Shown here: in pieces, positions 49,760 to 57,999 of the stretch
Layout of the letters: each line of letters begins with the position of its first letter
Position numbering within the stretch: the stretch's first letter is position 1
Assembly (NCBI RefSeq): GCF_900086645.1
Contig: NZ_LT576451.1
Location: 3,782,001-3,846,000 of the forward strand
DNA length: 64,000 nt
Source of the DNA: Curtobacterium sp. 9128
GTDB taxonomy: Bacteria > Actinomycetota > Actinomycetes > Actinomycetales > Microbacteriaceae
Direction: 5' to 3'
Position numbers and translations under genes: made by a program
Notes under the pieces: generated by a model
What the model was told of the DNA's origin: nothing
Database searches by the model: none
What the model saw: only the letters and a program-made list of their open reading frames with translations

Positions 49760-50305
49760 TCAGGTGAGGAGTTCGACCGCCACGCGAAGGCGCTCGAGGT
49801 ACTCCTCGCGTGTGGAGACCTGATGGATCAATCCGACCGACACGCTGTTCAGGGTCTGCGCGACCGACGCACCGTTCGTCATCTCGCGGCACACAGCGGC
49901 CTCCACGAAGTCGGCAAACCGGCTTGGCGCTGCGCAGGCAACGTCGTCGAGCAAGAACGGGTTGTCCGCGATGACTGTCGGCACGTCACGCACCATCGGA
50001 CCGACATACCTCCCCGCCCAGCGATCGAAGGCGGCCACGAGCCGATCCTGGAACCGCATCGTGTCGTCCGCGAAGGTCGCTTCGACGGCGGCGAGATCCG
50101 ACGACAGTACGTGCGACACGGCCTCGCGGAACAGGGCTTCCTTCGACTCGAACAGGAAGTACAGGCCCGGTCGCGAGATCCGTGCGGCCCTCGCGATCGC
50201 TTCCATCGACGCGCCTCGGTAGCCCACGCGAGCGAATGTCTCGAGCGCGGACTCCAGCACCGAGCGTCGGCGGCTGTCTTCGATGTGAGGAGTGGAAGCA
50301 GGCAC
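49760..50305 (-). CDS. TetR-family repressor
   Basis: A 181-residue regulator. The helix-turn-helix (about residues 10-60) reads RRRSVLESALETFARVGYRGASMEAIARAARISRPGLYFLFESKEALF. The C-terminal ligand domain is helical and of normal length. It is divergent from the SDR at 50369 across 63 bases that hold an AT-rich promoter. As with the other three TetR pairs in this window, it is probably the repressor of its divergent partner. Confidence 0.85.
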   Translation of the reverse strand: MPASTPHIEDSRRRSVLESALETFARVGYRGASMEAIARAARISRPGLYFLFESKEALFREAVSHVLSSDLAAVEATFADDTMRFQDRLVAAFDRWAGRYVGPMVRDVPTVIADNPFLLDDVACAAPSRFADFVEAAVCREMTNGASVAQTLNSVSVGLIHQVSTREEYLERLRVAVELLT

Positions 50306-50334
50306 GCCACAAGCCTACCCGCAGCTATGCTTAC

Positions 50335-50362
50335 TTTACAGATAATGTCTACTGTGTATAGT
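50335..50362 (+). promoter_or_regulatory. Promoter of the SDR gene (TTTACA-16-TATAGT)
   Basis: TTTACA at 50335-50340, 16 bases, TATAGT at 50357-50362; ATG 50369 follows six bases later, so the transcript is expected to start at or next to the start codon. Confidence 0.65.
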
Positions 50363-50368
50363 GACGGT

Positions 50369-51334
50369 ATGACCTCCCCGTTGATCACCACCCGGTTCGC
50401 CGCGAGCAGCACCGCGGCCGACGTCGTCAAGGGGCTCGACCTCCATGGAGTCCGAGCTGTCGTCACCGGGGCCTCCTCCGGACTGGGGGTCGAGACTGCC
50501 CGTGCGCTCGCGGCCGCCGGTGCCTCCGTGACGCTCGCAGTGCGAAACCCCGCCGCCGGCGCGAAGGTCGCGGCCATGATCGAGGCATCGACGATGCGCC
50601 GTCCGGTCGTCGCCCGGCTCGACCTGGCCGACGTCGGCTCCATCACGGCCTTCGTCAACACATGGGACAAGCCGCTGCACCTGTTGGTGAACAACGCCGG
50701 GCTCGTCGCGGCCGACCTCGAACGCACCATGGCCGGCCGCGAGCTCCAGTTCGCCACGAACCACCTCGGACACCACGCACTCACGTCCGGTCTGCACCGG
50801 GCCCTCGCAGTAGGCGCCATGGACCGTGGCGAAGCCCGCGTCGTGGCACTCAGCTCGACCGCGCACATGCGCGCGGGGATCGACTTCGACGACCTCGACT
50901 TCGACCACCGCCCCTACAACCCCCAGACTGCATACGCGCAGTCAAAGACCGCGAACTCGCTCTTCGCAGTCGAAGCCACCCGAAAGTGGGCAGATGACGG
51001 CATCACTGCCAACGCCGTCAATCCCGGCGGGATCGTCACCGGACTGCAACGCCACTTCTCCGAGCAGCAGAAAGCGTCCCTCAACGCAGCCGAGGCAGCA
51101 GGCGTCTTCACCTACAAGACCGTCGAACAGGGCGCCGCGACGACGATGGTCGCCGCGGTCTCGGATGAGTTCGCCCACACGGGCGGCCACTACCTCGACG
51201 ACTGCCGAGAGGCATACACCGTGCCCGACGACGCAGCGATGGCGGACCACCCGCACGGCGTGAAGGCGTGGGCACTCGACCCCGCACTCGCGCAGCGGCT
51301 CTGGACCGTCTCGGACGAGCTCCTCAGCAGCTGA
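50369..51334 (+). CDS. Short-chain dehydrogenase/reductase
   Basis: A 321-residue SDR, paralogous to the one at 33162. Motifs: AVVTGASSGLGVETARAL (about residues 29-46), LHLLVNNAGLV, ALSSTAHMRAG and AYAQSKTANSLFAVE (YxxxK). The N-terminal extension (SSTAADVVKGLDLHG) and the C-terminal ALDPALAQRLWTVSDELL are shared with its paralogue, marking the retinol-dehydrogenase-like/protochlorophyllide-reductase-like SDR group common in actinobacteria. ATG 50345 is an alternative start, but the promoter argues for 50369 and a leaderless message. Confidence 0.88.
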   Translation: MTSPLITTRFAASSTAADVVKGLDLHGVRAVVTGASSGLGVETARALAAAGASVTLAVRNPAAGAKVAAMIEASTMRRPVVARLDLADVGSITAFVNTWDKPLHLLVNNAGLVAADLERTMAGRELQFATNHLGHHALTSGLHRALAVGAMDRGEARVVALSSTAHMRAGIDFDDLDFDHRPYNPQTAYAQSKTANSLFAVEATRKWADDGITANAVNPGGIVTGLQRHFSEQQKASLNAAEAAGVFTYKTVEQGAATTMVAAVSDEFAHTGGHYLDDCREAYTVPDDAAMADHPHGVKAWALDPALAQRLWTVSDELLSS

Positions 51335-51370
51335 ACCGACCCAGCCAGCAGCGTCCCCACGGAGAATCGG

Positions 51371-52360
51371 TCACCGAGACGGCGGTTCAGGAGAGTGTTC
51401 GCTTCCACCCAGGTGCAGGATCGCCCGCTCCTCGGACTCAGTGAGACCTGACCGACGAGGCCGGGGGACGCCACGGGACCGTTCGTCAGCGAGCACATCG
51501 GCGAGTGTCTCGTCCAGTGGCCGAGCGACTCCGCCCGTCTCCTGGAACGCGCGAGCCGACCGCTGGGCGAACGCCGCGTCCGAGTGCGGGAGCCACAGTG
51601 GCAGCGAACGAGGACCCGCCCAGTACCGGACGTCCTGGGCGAGCAGTGCGTCGTCGTCGACTTCCACGAGGTCATCGTCGAAGCCCGCGATGTCGGCCGC
51701 GCTGCGGAAGAAGTCGCGCATCGGGTGCGCCTCCCCGACGGCGTTGACGACACCCGTGCGGCCCGCTCGTCCCGCCTGACCGATCCAAGCGGCGAGGTCG
51801 TCGACGTCGATCACCTGGACGAACCGACCGGAGGCCGTCGGCACCAGGGCCGGACCGCTCCTGCTGAACCGCGCTGGCCAGTACCCGAACCGGTCACTGG
51901 GATCGCCTGGCCCGACGATGAGCCCGGGCCGTCCGATCAGGAGACGGGAACCGAGACGGGCGGCACTGCTTCGCTCCGCTGCGACCTTCGCATCCGCGTA
52001 CTCCGTCAGGTTGGTCGGCTCCACGAGCAGTGCTGATTCGTCAGCATCCGGCTCGTCGTTCCGGGCGTACACGGACACGGAGGACACCAGGGTCCAGTGG
52101 GCCGCGCGATGCGCGAGTGCGTCGAGGGCGGGCTCGACGAGATCAACGTCGTACGAGAGCTCGATGACCTCGTCCCAGTCGCCACCCAACGCCTCGTACG
52201 CGCCTGGTCCTCGACGATCCACGCGGATCAGTTCGGCTCCGTCGGGCACACCGCCCGACTCACCTCGAGCGAGGCAGGTGACATCGGCTCCTGCACCGAG
52301 GAGGTCGCGGACGATCGCGCGACCGAGCCACCCTGTTCCGCCCAGCACCAGCGCACGCAT
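51371..52360 (-). CDS. NAD-dependent epimerase/dehydratase (extended SDR)
   Basis: A 329-residue extended SDR. The cofactor motif is MRALVLGGTGWLGRAIVRDLL (GxxGxxG at about residues 7-13). WTLVSSVSVYARNDE holds the Ser and a Tyr of the active site, and YADAKVAAERS provides the second YxxxK-like pair; RPGLIVGPGDPSDRFGYWP follows as in nucleotide-sugar epimerases and isoflavone-reductase-like proteins. Start ATG 52360 is preferred to the in-frame TTG at 52372. It is convergent with the SDR at 50369 (36-base gap). Substrate unknown. Confidence 0.85.
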   Translation of the reverse strand: MRALVLGGTGWLGRAIVRDLLGAGADVTCLARGESGGVPDGAELIRVDRRGPGAYEALGGDWDEVIELSYDVDLVEPALDALAHRAAHWTLVSSVSVYARNDEPDADESALLVEPTNLTEYADAKVAAERSSAARLGSRLLIGRPGLIVGPGDPSDRFGYWPARFSRSGPALVPTASGRFVQVIDVDDLAAWIGQAGRAGRTGVVNAVGEAHPMRDFFRSAADIAGFDDDLVEVDDDALLAQDVRYWAGPRSLPLWLPHSDAAFAQRSARAFQETGGVARPLDETLADVLADERSRGVPRPRRSGLTESEERAILHLGGSEHSPEPPSR

Positions 52361-52406
52361 ACGCGGAGTCAATCGTGCTGGGCGTCGATTCGTCCGCCAG
52401 TCCGCG

Positions 52407-52580
52407 ATGAGCGAAACTCGGCTGTCTCGTTCGCGATCGACCGACGGACAGCGAGCTGAGCCTTGCAGCCGCGGTCAACGGAGTGCTACCCCCACTGGTC
52501 TCGTTCGTGTGCTCGCTGTCGGACTGGCGGTGATCGGCGTTGTCTGGACCTTCCTCTCCCTCTTTGGCCATCCCGAGTGA
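52407..52580 (+). CDS. Possible small single-pass membrane protein
   Basis: A 57-residue frame from ATG 52407: about 30 polar, basic residues, then one hydrophobic helix (LVRVLAVGLAVIGVVWTFLSLFG) at the C-terminus, the layout of a tail-anchored peptide. There is no clear ribosome-binding site. It ends 5 bases before the convergent membrane-protein gene. May be spurious. Confidence 0.35.
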   Translation: MSETRLSRSRSTDGQRAEPCSRGQRSATPTGLVRVLAVGLAVIGVVWTFLSLFGHPE

Positions 52581-52584
52581 ACGG

Positions 52585-53016
52585 TCAGTCGTCGGCGCGA
52601 AGTAGTCGACGGCGGCGTCGTCGTCGTCGGACGGCGAGGACCATCGCGAGCAGCGCGCCACCGCTGACGGCGAGCAGGACCCCGCCGACCACGGCACCGG
52701 CGGCCGCGTTCCCCCGTTGGTCGTCACTGAAGGACAGCCCGACAGCCCCGAGGAGCAGCCCGAGTCCGACGAACAGGGCGACGGAGCAACCGGCCGCGAC
52801 CCAGTGCCCGCGACTCGCCCGAGCGGCCGTCTGCCCGCGGCCCCTCCACGCGGCGCCGACGCTCGATCCGTAGCCGGCGAGCACTGCCATGGCGACGGGG
52901 AACACCTCGCTGAGGGCGATGAGTGCTGCCGCGCTCACGAGGAAGCCCACGAGCCACGGGACCCACCAACGGGCCCCGTCCGCGCGTTCCGTGCGGTCGT
53001 CCGGAGCTGGTTCCAT
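52585..53016 (-). CDS. Small membrane protein
   Basis: A 143-residue protein with four hydrophobic segments (about residues 18-38, 40-55, 72-92 and 105-128) and a strongly basic tail (VRRRRRRRRLLRADD). No family recognised. AACCTA on the plus strand gives TAGGTT six bases before the ATG, so a leaderless message is likely. It is just downstream of the LysR gene in the same direction, 26 bases away. Confidence 0.55.
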   Translation of the reverse strand: MEPAPDDRTERADGARWWVPWLVGFLVSAAALIALSEVFPVAMAVLAGYGSSVGAAWRGRGQTAARASRGHWVAAGCSVALFVGLGLLLGAVGLSFSDDQRGNAAAGAVVGGVLLAVSGGALLAMVLAVRRRRRRRRLLRADD

Positions 53017-53042
53017 GCTCGGAACCTACATCGCGGTAGCGC

Positions 53043-53984
53043 TCACCCGAGCGGCTCCACCCCGTAGCCGGTGACCACCGCCCGCAACTCATCCAGGTAC
53101 GTCTGCGCCTGCACCGTGAGCGGAACCGACGCGTGCGCGATCCAGCCGATCTCGATGCGTTCGTCGACGTCGAGCGGGATGGCGACGATCTCGGGGTCGA
53201 GGTCGTCGCTGATGAGCCCGGTCGAGATCGTGTACCCGCCGAGGCCGATCATCAGGTTGAAGATCGTCGCCCGGTCGGACACCCGGATCTCCCGCTTGCT
53301 CGACATCGTGGACAGGATCTCCTCCGCCAGGTAGAAGGAGTTGTTCGCACCCTGATCGAACGTCAGCCGAGGGAGGTCGGCGAGGTCGTCAAGGGTCGCA
53401 CGCGCCTGGGACGCGATCGGGTTCCGCCGGGACACGAAGATGTGCGGCTGCGCGACGAACAGCGGCGTGAACACGACTCCGGCGTCCCGCAGCAGCTTCC
53501 CGAGGACCTGCCGGTTGAAGTCGTTGCGGTAGAGGATGCCCACCTCGCTCCGCAGCGTGCGGACGTCCTCGATGATGTCCCACGTGCGCGTCTCCCGGAG
53601 CGAGAACTCGTACTCGTCCGCGGCGGCGCCCTCGACCATCCGGACGAAGGCCTCCACGGCGAACGAGTAGTGCTGGGCGGAGACCCCGAGCAGCCGACGT
53701 GACGGCTGCCCACCGACGTAGCGCTGCTCGAGCAGGGAGACCTGCTCGACCACCTGGCGGGCGTACCCGAGGAACTCGACGCCGTCGACGGTGAGGACGA
53801 CACCACGCGCCGAGCGCACGAAGAGCGCCCGGCCGATCCGAGCCTCCAGGTCCTTCATCGCAGCCGACAGCGTCGGCTGCGCGACGTAGAGCAGGTCGGC
53901 CGCCGCGCTGATCGAGCCCTCCGTCGCGACCTCGATGAAGTACCGGAGCTGCTGCAAGGTGATGTCGTTCGAGACACGAGCCAT
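53043..53984 (-). CDS. LysR-family transcriptional regulator
   Basis: A 313-residue regulator. The N-terminal helix-turn-helix (about residues 8-66) is LQQLRYFIEVATEGSISAAADLLYVAQPTLSAAMKDLEARIGRALFVRS; the C-terminal LysR substrate domain follows. It is divergent from mesX-mesD, and a LysR-box-like inverted repeat overlaps its own promoter, so it probably regulates the methionine synthase genes in response to a methionine-pathway signal such as homocysteine. The ligand is not known from sequence. Confidence 0.88.
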   Translation of the reverse strand: MARVSNDITLQQLRYFIEVATEGSISAAADLLYVAQPTLSAAMKDLEARIGRALFVRSARGVVLTVDGVEFLGYARQVVEQVSLLEQRYVGGQPSRRLLGVSAQHYSFAVEAFVRMVEGAAADEYEFSLRETRTWDIIEDVRTLRSEVGILYRNDFNRQVLGKLLRDAGVVFTPLFVAQPHIFVSRRNPIASQARATLDDLADLPRLTFDQGANNSFYLAEEILSTMSSKREIRVSDRATIFNLMIGLGGYTISTGLISDDLDPEIVAIPLDVDERIEIGWIAHASVPLTVQAQTYLDELRAVVTGYGVEPLG

Positions 53985-53993
53985 AGGCGGAGG

Positions 53994-54009
53994 CTATACC
54001 AGCGCATAG
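53994..54009. promoter_or_regulatory. LysR-box-like inverted repeat
   Basis: CTATAC-N4-GCATAG, one mismatch in six-base arms, with the T-N11-A spacing of LysR sites. It covers TATAGC, a possible -10 of the LysR gene (minus strand), and adjoins TAGCGT at 54007, a possible -10 for mesX. Confidence 0.55.
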
Positions 54010-54103
54010 CGTTTGGGGATTACCCGATGGCCGTCGAATCGCGACATCATCGAGGTACCCCTTCCCCAGTGCCTCCGGGCGCTCGACGTACGGACTGCCG
54101 ACC

Positions 54104-55084
54104 ATGGCGAACGACCTCACCTTCAGCATCACCAGGACCCGCTTCGACGAGGACTACTCCCCTGCCGACAGCTCGCGCTTGACCACGAACTTCGCCAACC
54201 TCGCACGCGGGGAGCAGCGTCAGCAGAACCTTCGCCGTGCCATCGCCATGATCGACCGTCGGTGCAACGACCTCGCTGTGGGCGACCCCTCGAGCGACCG
54301 GTACCGGGTCGAGCTCGACATCGTCTCGGTCGCCGCTCACTTCGTCGACGGAGGTTCGGACGAGCAGTTCCCCCTGCTCGAGATGCTCGACGTCACGATC
54401 GTGGACCAGCACACCGGCGAGCGCCACCAGGGGATCCTCGGCAACAACTTCTCGTCGTACCTCCGCGACTACGACTTCTCCGTACTGCTGCCCACCCTCG
54501 ACAAGAGCGCCGGCATCCCTGAGCACTTCGGGTACCTGCACGGCCAGCTCTTCCAGCGCTTCCTGGAGTCTCCTGCGTTCCAGGACCACTTCGACGCCGA
54601 GCCCGTCGTCTGCATCAGCGTCTCGACGAGCCAGACCTACCAGCAGTCGGGCACCGTCCACCCGGTCCTCGGCGCGGAGTACCTGCACGAGCACTCGTCG
54701 CTGACCGACGACTACTTCGGCCGCATGGGGATGCAGGTGCGCTACTTCATGCCCGCCGGCGGGAAGGCTCCGCTCGCGTTCTACACGCGTGGTGACCTGC
54801 TGGGCGACTACACGGACCTGCAGCTCATCGGCACGATCAGCACCATGGAGACGTTCCAGAAGATCTACCGGCCCGAGATCTACAACGCGAACACGCCCGC
54901 GCCGAGCACCTACCGTCCGACCCTCGAGCACACGGACTTCTCCTCGACCGGCGTCGCCTACGACCGCGAGGAACGCAGCCGCCTCGGCGTCACCCAGGGC
55001 CGCTACACCGAGGAGCACCTCGTGAAGCCGCACCGAGCACTCCTCGAGCGGTGGGCAACGCACCCCGCCGCCCTGACCCACTGA
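54104..55084 (+). CDS. mesX: MesX (DUF1852), partner of methionine synthase MesD
   Basis: A 326-residue protein of the DUF1852 family. Published work on folate-independent methionine synthases showed that MesD needs the DUF1852 protein MesX to make methionine from homocysteine in aerobic bacteria; the methyl donor is not settled. Family features here are the opening FSITRTRFDEDYSPADSSRLTTNFANLARG and FGYLHGQLFQRFLESPAF, with GDYTDLQLIGTISTMETFQKIYRPEIY near the C-terminus. It lies 21 bases before mesD, in the expected order. A leader of about 85 bases follows the putative TAGCGT -10. Confidence 0.9.
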   Translation: MANDLTFSITRTRFDEDYSPADSSRLTTNFANLARGEQRQQNLRRAIAMIDRRCNDLAVGDPSSDRYRVELDIVSVAAHFVDGGSDEQFPLLEMLDVTIVDQHTGERHQGILGNNFSSYLRDYDFSVLLPTLDKSAGIPEHFGYLHGQLFQRFLESPAFQDHFDAEPVVCISVSTSQTYQQSGTVHPVLGAEYLHEHSSLTDDYFGRMGMQVRYFMPAGGKAPLAFYTRGDLLGDYTDLQLIGTISTMETFQKIYRPEIYNANTPAPSTYRPTLEHTDFSSTGVAYDREERSRLGVTQGRYTEEHLVKPHRALLERWATHPAALTH

Positions 55085-55105
55085 ACCGTGAGGAACTCCA
55101 CGAGT

Positions 55106-56155
55106 ATGAGCACCCTTCTGCCCACCTCCATCGTCGGCAGCCTGCCGAAACCGTCCTGGCTCGCCGAGCCCGAGAAGCTCTGGTCCCCCTGGCAGCTCGA
55201 AGGGGCAGCACTGACGGAGGGCAAGCAGGACGCACTCCGCGCCGCGGTCCACGAGCAGGAGCGCGCCGGCATCGACATCGTCAGCGACGGCGAGCAGACC
55301 CGCCAGCACTTCGTCACGACGTTCATCGAGCACCTCGACGGCGTCGACCTCGACCGCAAGGAGACCGTCCGCATCCGCGACCGGTACGACGCGGCCGTCC
55401 CGACCGTCGTCGGTGCCGTCAGCCGCCGGAAGCCGGTCTTCGTCGAGGACGCGAGGTTCCTGCGCGCCCAGACCGACCGCCCGATCAAGTGGGCGCTGCC
55501 CGGCCCGATGACCATGATCGACACGCTCTCCGACCAGCACTACAAGAGCCGCGAGAAGCTGGCGTGGGAGTTCGCCACGATCCTCAACCAGGAGGCCCGG
55601 GAGCTCGAAGCGGCCGGCGTCGACATCATCCAGTTCGACGAGCCCGCGTTCACCGTCTTCCACGACGAAGTGCAGGACTGGGGCGTGGCCGCGCTCGAGC
55701 GCGCCGCCGAGGGCCTCCGCGCCGAGACCGCCGTGCACATCTGTTACGGCTACGGCATCGAGGCGAACAACAAGTGGAAGGAGACCCTCGGGGCGGAGTG
55801 GCGCCAGTACGAGCAGTCCTTCCCGCTGCTGCAGCAGTCCTCGATCGACATCGTGTCGCTCGAGTGCATCCACTCCCACGTCCCGCTCGACCTCGTGGAC
55901 CTCATCCGCGGGAAGAAGGTCATGCTCGGGGCGATCGACGTCGCGACCGAGACCGTCGAGACGCCGGAGGAGGTCGCGGAGGTGCTCCGTCGTGCACTCG
56001 ACTTCGTCGACGCCGACAAGCTCATCCCGAGCTCCAACTGCGGGATGGCGCCGCTGGCGCGGGGTGCTGCGCTGGACAAGCTCGGCGCACTGGCCGCTGG
56101 AGCGGACATCGTCCGGACTGAACTCGCGAGCATCGCCGCACCTGTGGCGCACTGA
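55106..56155 (+). CDS. mesD: Folate-independent methionine synthase MesD
   Basis: A 349-residue enzyme homologous to the C-terminal (catalytic) half of cobalamin-independent methionine synthase MetE. It lacks MetE's N-terminal folate-binding half. Zinc and homocysteine motifs are present: TSIVGSLPKPSWL at the start, GIDIVSDGEQTRQHF, IIQFDEPAFTVF, then the zinc ligands in VHICYGYG (His and Cys, about residues 212-214), Glu in VSLECIHSH and Cys in PSSNCGMAPL (about residue 313). ATG 55106 follows GAGGAA; GTG 55088 is in frame but has no family match. A LysR gene probably sets its expression. Confidence 0.92.
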   Translation: MSTLLPTSIVGSLPKPSWLAEPEKLWSPWQLEGAALTEGKQDALRAAVHEQERAGIDIVSDGEQTRQHFVTTFIEHLDGVDLDRKETVRIRDRYDAAVPTVVGAVSRRKPVFVEDARFLRAQTDRPIKWALPGPMTMIDTLSDQHYKSREKLAWEFATILNQEARELEAAGVDIIQFDEPAFTVFHDEVQDWGVAALERAAEGLRAETAVHICYGYGIEANNKWKETLGAEWRQYEQSFPLLQQSSIDIVSLECIHSHVPLDLVDLIRGKKVMLGAIDVATETVETPEEVAEVLRRALDFVDADKLIPSSNCGMAPLARGAALDKLGALAAGADIVRTELASIAAPVAH

Positions 56156-56384
56156 CCGCTGCGAGCCGTCGTCTTCGTTGCGTTGGTCAGGTGCTCGGCT
56201 CGCGACACAGCCGGGAGGCTCGACCTGCGTTCGGCTTCCGCGTCGCGTTGCTACGGGGCTCGCCTACCGACGAGCCGAGACCGCCGTCCGGGCGGGTGCG
56301 GCTAGAGTTCGAATGATCCGCTCCGAAGCCAACTCGGACGCCAGGTCGGTCATCGTCTGCGTCCGTGCGACACAGGGAGACCAG

Positions 56385-56552
56385 ATGAACGCCAACACAC
56401 GGACCGCGCTGTGGTTCGCAACACCCGTCGTGCTGATCGCCATCGCGGTGGCGATCCTCCTGTTCGACCTTCCCGGCCTCGCGTGGCTGTCGGTCCTGGT
56501 CGTGCTCGGCATCGCGGCCGCAGTCTTCGTCGTCGCGGCACGACGTCAATGA
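56385..56552 (+). CDS. Small two-helix membrane protein
   Basis: A 55-residue protein: short polar start, helix 1 (LWFATPVVLIAIAVAILLFDL), turn with Pro-Gly, helix 2 (WLSVLVVLGIAAAVFVVAA) and a basic end. An AGGGAGA ribosome-binding site lies at good spacing before ATG 56385. Upstream, 56156-56384 holds a long-range inverted repeat (CTCGGCTCG at 56194 and CGAGCCGAG at 56271), possibly the mesD terminator. No family recognised. Confidence 0.55.
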   Translation: MNANTRTALWFATPVVLIAIAVAILLFDLPGLAWLSVLVVLGIAAAVFVVAARRQ

Positions 56553-56621
56553 CTCCGTCAGCCTCGTGACGCACATCGCTATCTGACCGGCTACCGCGGG
56601 CGCAGGGCGTTTACTACGCCC

Positions 56622-57047
56622 ATGATCACGAAGAGCACGATCCACGAGATCGAGAACGCGACCGTCCGGGACCGCGACGGCGCATCGGTCGGCAAGGTCG
56701 CGCAGGTGTTCCCCTCCGACTCGGACGGCAGCGCTGCGTTCGTCAGTGTCGCGACCGGGCTCTTCGGAGGACACACCACCCTCGTCCCGGTCGAGGACGC
56801 CACGTTCGACGGCACCGACCTGCACGTCGGGTACGCAAAGAGCGCGATCAAGGGCGCACCCTCCCCCGGAGCCGGAAACACCCTGTCCCTCGCCGAGGAA
56901 AACGCCGTCCGCAAGCACTTCGGGCTGTCCCCCGCGGGCAAGGCGACCGGTGACATGGGCGATCCACACGAGAACCTCGACCAGGCCGGCACCGGTCCGG
57001 CGGGGGCGGACGACACCGAGGGCGCGGGAACGACGCCGCCAGCGTGA
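56622..57047 (+). CDS. PRC-barrel domain protein
   Basis: A 141-residue protein. Residues about 5-75 form a PRC-barrel: STIHEIENATVRDRDGASVGKVAQVF, then AAFVSVATGLFGGHTTLVPVEDATFDGTDLHVGY. The C-terminal part (LSLAEENAVRKHFGLSPAG and an acidic Gly/Ala-rich tail) is typical of the stress-related PRC-barrel proteins of actinobacteria. Cytosolic. The family binds RNA-processing or envelope partners; role here unknown. Alone in its transcription unit. Confidence 0.82.
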   Translation: MITKSTIHEIENATVRDRDGASVGKVAQVFPSDSDGSAAFVSVATGLFGGHTTLVPVEDATFDGTDLHVGYAKSAIKGAPSPGAGNTLSLAEENAVRKHFGLSPAGKATGDMGDPHENLDQAGTGPAGADDTEGAGTTPPA

Positions 57048-57131
57048 CGACGCTCCCCACCTCGGCCAGGCTCCAGATCCGACCTGGAGGCTCGACCCGA
57101 CTCCGCCAGGTGGGCCGCGTTGGTCTCATGG

Positions 57132-57974
57132 TCACCCGTCAGGCGTCCTCCGCACCTCCTGCTCGACAAGCGCCGCGGCGATCCGATCCGTCGCGCCCGG
57201 AGCCTTCGCGAGCGCGTGGACAACGGCGGTGACACCACCCGCACTGGCGATCACCGCCCCCGCAGCTCGAACCTCACCGTTGATCCAGATGGACGTTACG
57301 GAGCGCTGCCAACTCACCGTGCGAGAACGCGGAGCACCTGATTCGAGCGCCCAGTCGGCATAGCGGCAGAGATCGTCGAATGTCGACCACACTCCACCTG
57401 CCGCCGCGAATGACGACGCACCGAGCGCCCACGGCCGGATCGCGCGGCCGAGGAGCCTCGGCATGACGCGATCCGACGGATCGGGAACGAGCGCGGCCGA
57501 CGTGATGCCGGCTGGCTGCAGGACGTGATCCCGCACTGCGGCGAACCAGTCCCCGTGCACCTTGTCGAGGACGGCACCCAGGAGCGCGTACCCGAGGTTC
57601 GAGTACACGTACTGCCCGCGAGGCGAGACCGGGAGCGCGGCTGCCAGGTCCAGCGGAACACCCACGGCCGAGCGGTACGGGTCGCGGAAGAGACTGTCCC
57701 GGATCGTTGCCGGTACCCGTGGAAGCCCGGAGGTGTGGTGGACGAGGTCGGCAACGGCCATCGCGGCATCGGGCACACCGGGGAGGTAGTACGCGACCGG
57801 TCGCTCGACCTCGAGGGTGATCGAAGCTGTCGTCCCGACGAGCCCTTTCGTGATGCTGCCCCACTCGAGCAACGATGCGTCAGCGTAGGGCCCTCGGGGC
57901 GCGCTGACGGTTCGCCAGCCACCAGTTGTACGAAGACTCCCTCGCCACCGGTCGCCCGGTACTTTGCCGTTCAC
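57132..57974 (-). CDS. Serine hydrolase (beta-lactamase class C/esterase-like)
   Basis: A 280-residue protein with the serine beta-lactamase-like fold. Ser40 and Lys43 form the SxxK motif in EWGSITKGLVG; the Tyr motif YxN is YSNLGYALLG. LVHHTSGLPRVPATI and a C-terminal AGAVIASAGGVTAVVHAL region fit the esterase/D-aminopeptidase type. There is no signal peptide and the N-terminus is short, so it may be cytosolic or its true start may differ. GTG 57974 is chosen because the frame further upstream overlaps a better membrane-protein gene on the other strand. The two starts are only 25 bases apart. Confidence 0.75.
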   Translation of the reverse strand: MNGKVPGDRWRGSLRTTGGWRTVSAPRGPYADASLLEWGSITKGLVGTTASITLEVERPVAYYLPGVPDAAMAVADLVHHTSGLPRVPATIRDSLFRDPYRSAVGVPLDLAAALPVSPRGQYVYSNLGYALLGAVLDKVHGDWFAAVRDHVLQPAGITSAALVPDPSDRVMPRLLGRAIRPWALGASSFAAAGGVWSTFDDLCRYADWALESGAPRSRTVSWQRSVTSIWINGEVRAAGAVIASAGGVTAVVHALAKAPGATDRIAAALVEQEVRRTPDG

Positions 57975-57982
57975 ACTCCAGC

Positions 57983-57992
57983 ACGCTAGCGT
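57983..57992. promoter_or_regulatory. Palindromic shared -10 (ACGCTAGCGT)
   Basis: A 10-bp palindrome that reads TAGCGT on both strands, seven bases before GTG 58000 (+) and eight before GTG 57974 (-). One element may thus serve as -10 for both divergent genes. Confidence 0.5.
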
Positions 57993-57999
57993 CGGCGCC

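Noticed and set aside
54047..56152. 701-residue minus-strand frame opposite mesX and mesD
   Set aside because: It crosses two genes with exact family motifs on the other strand and has no protein character.
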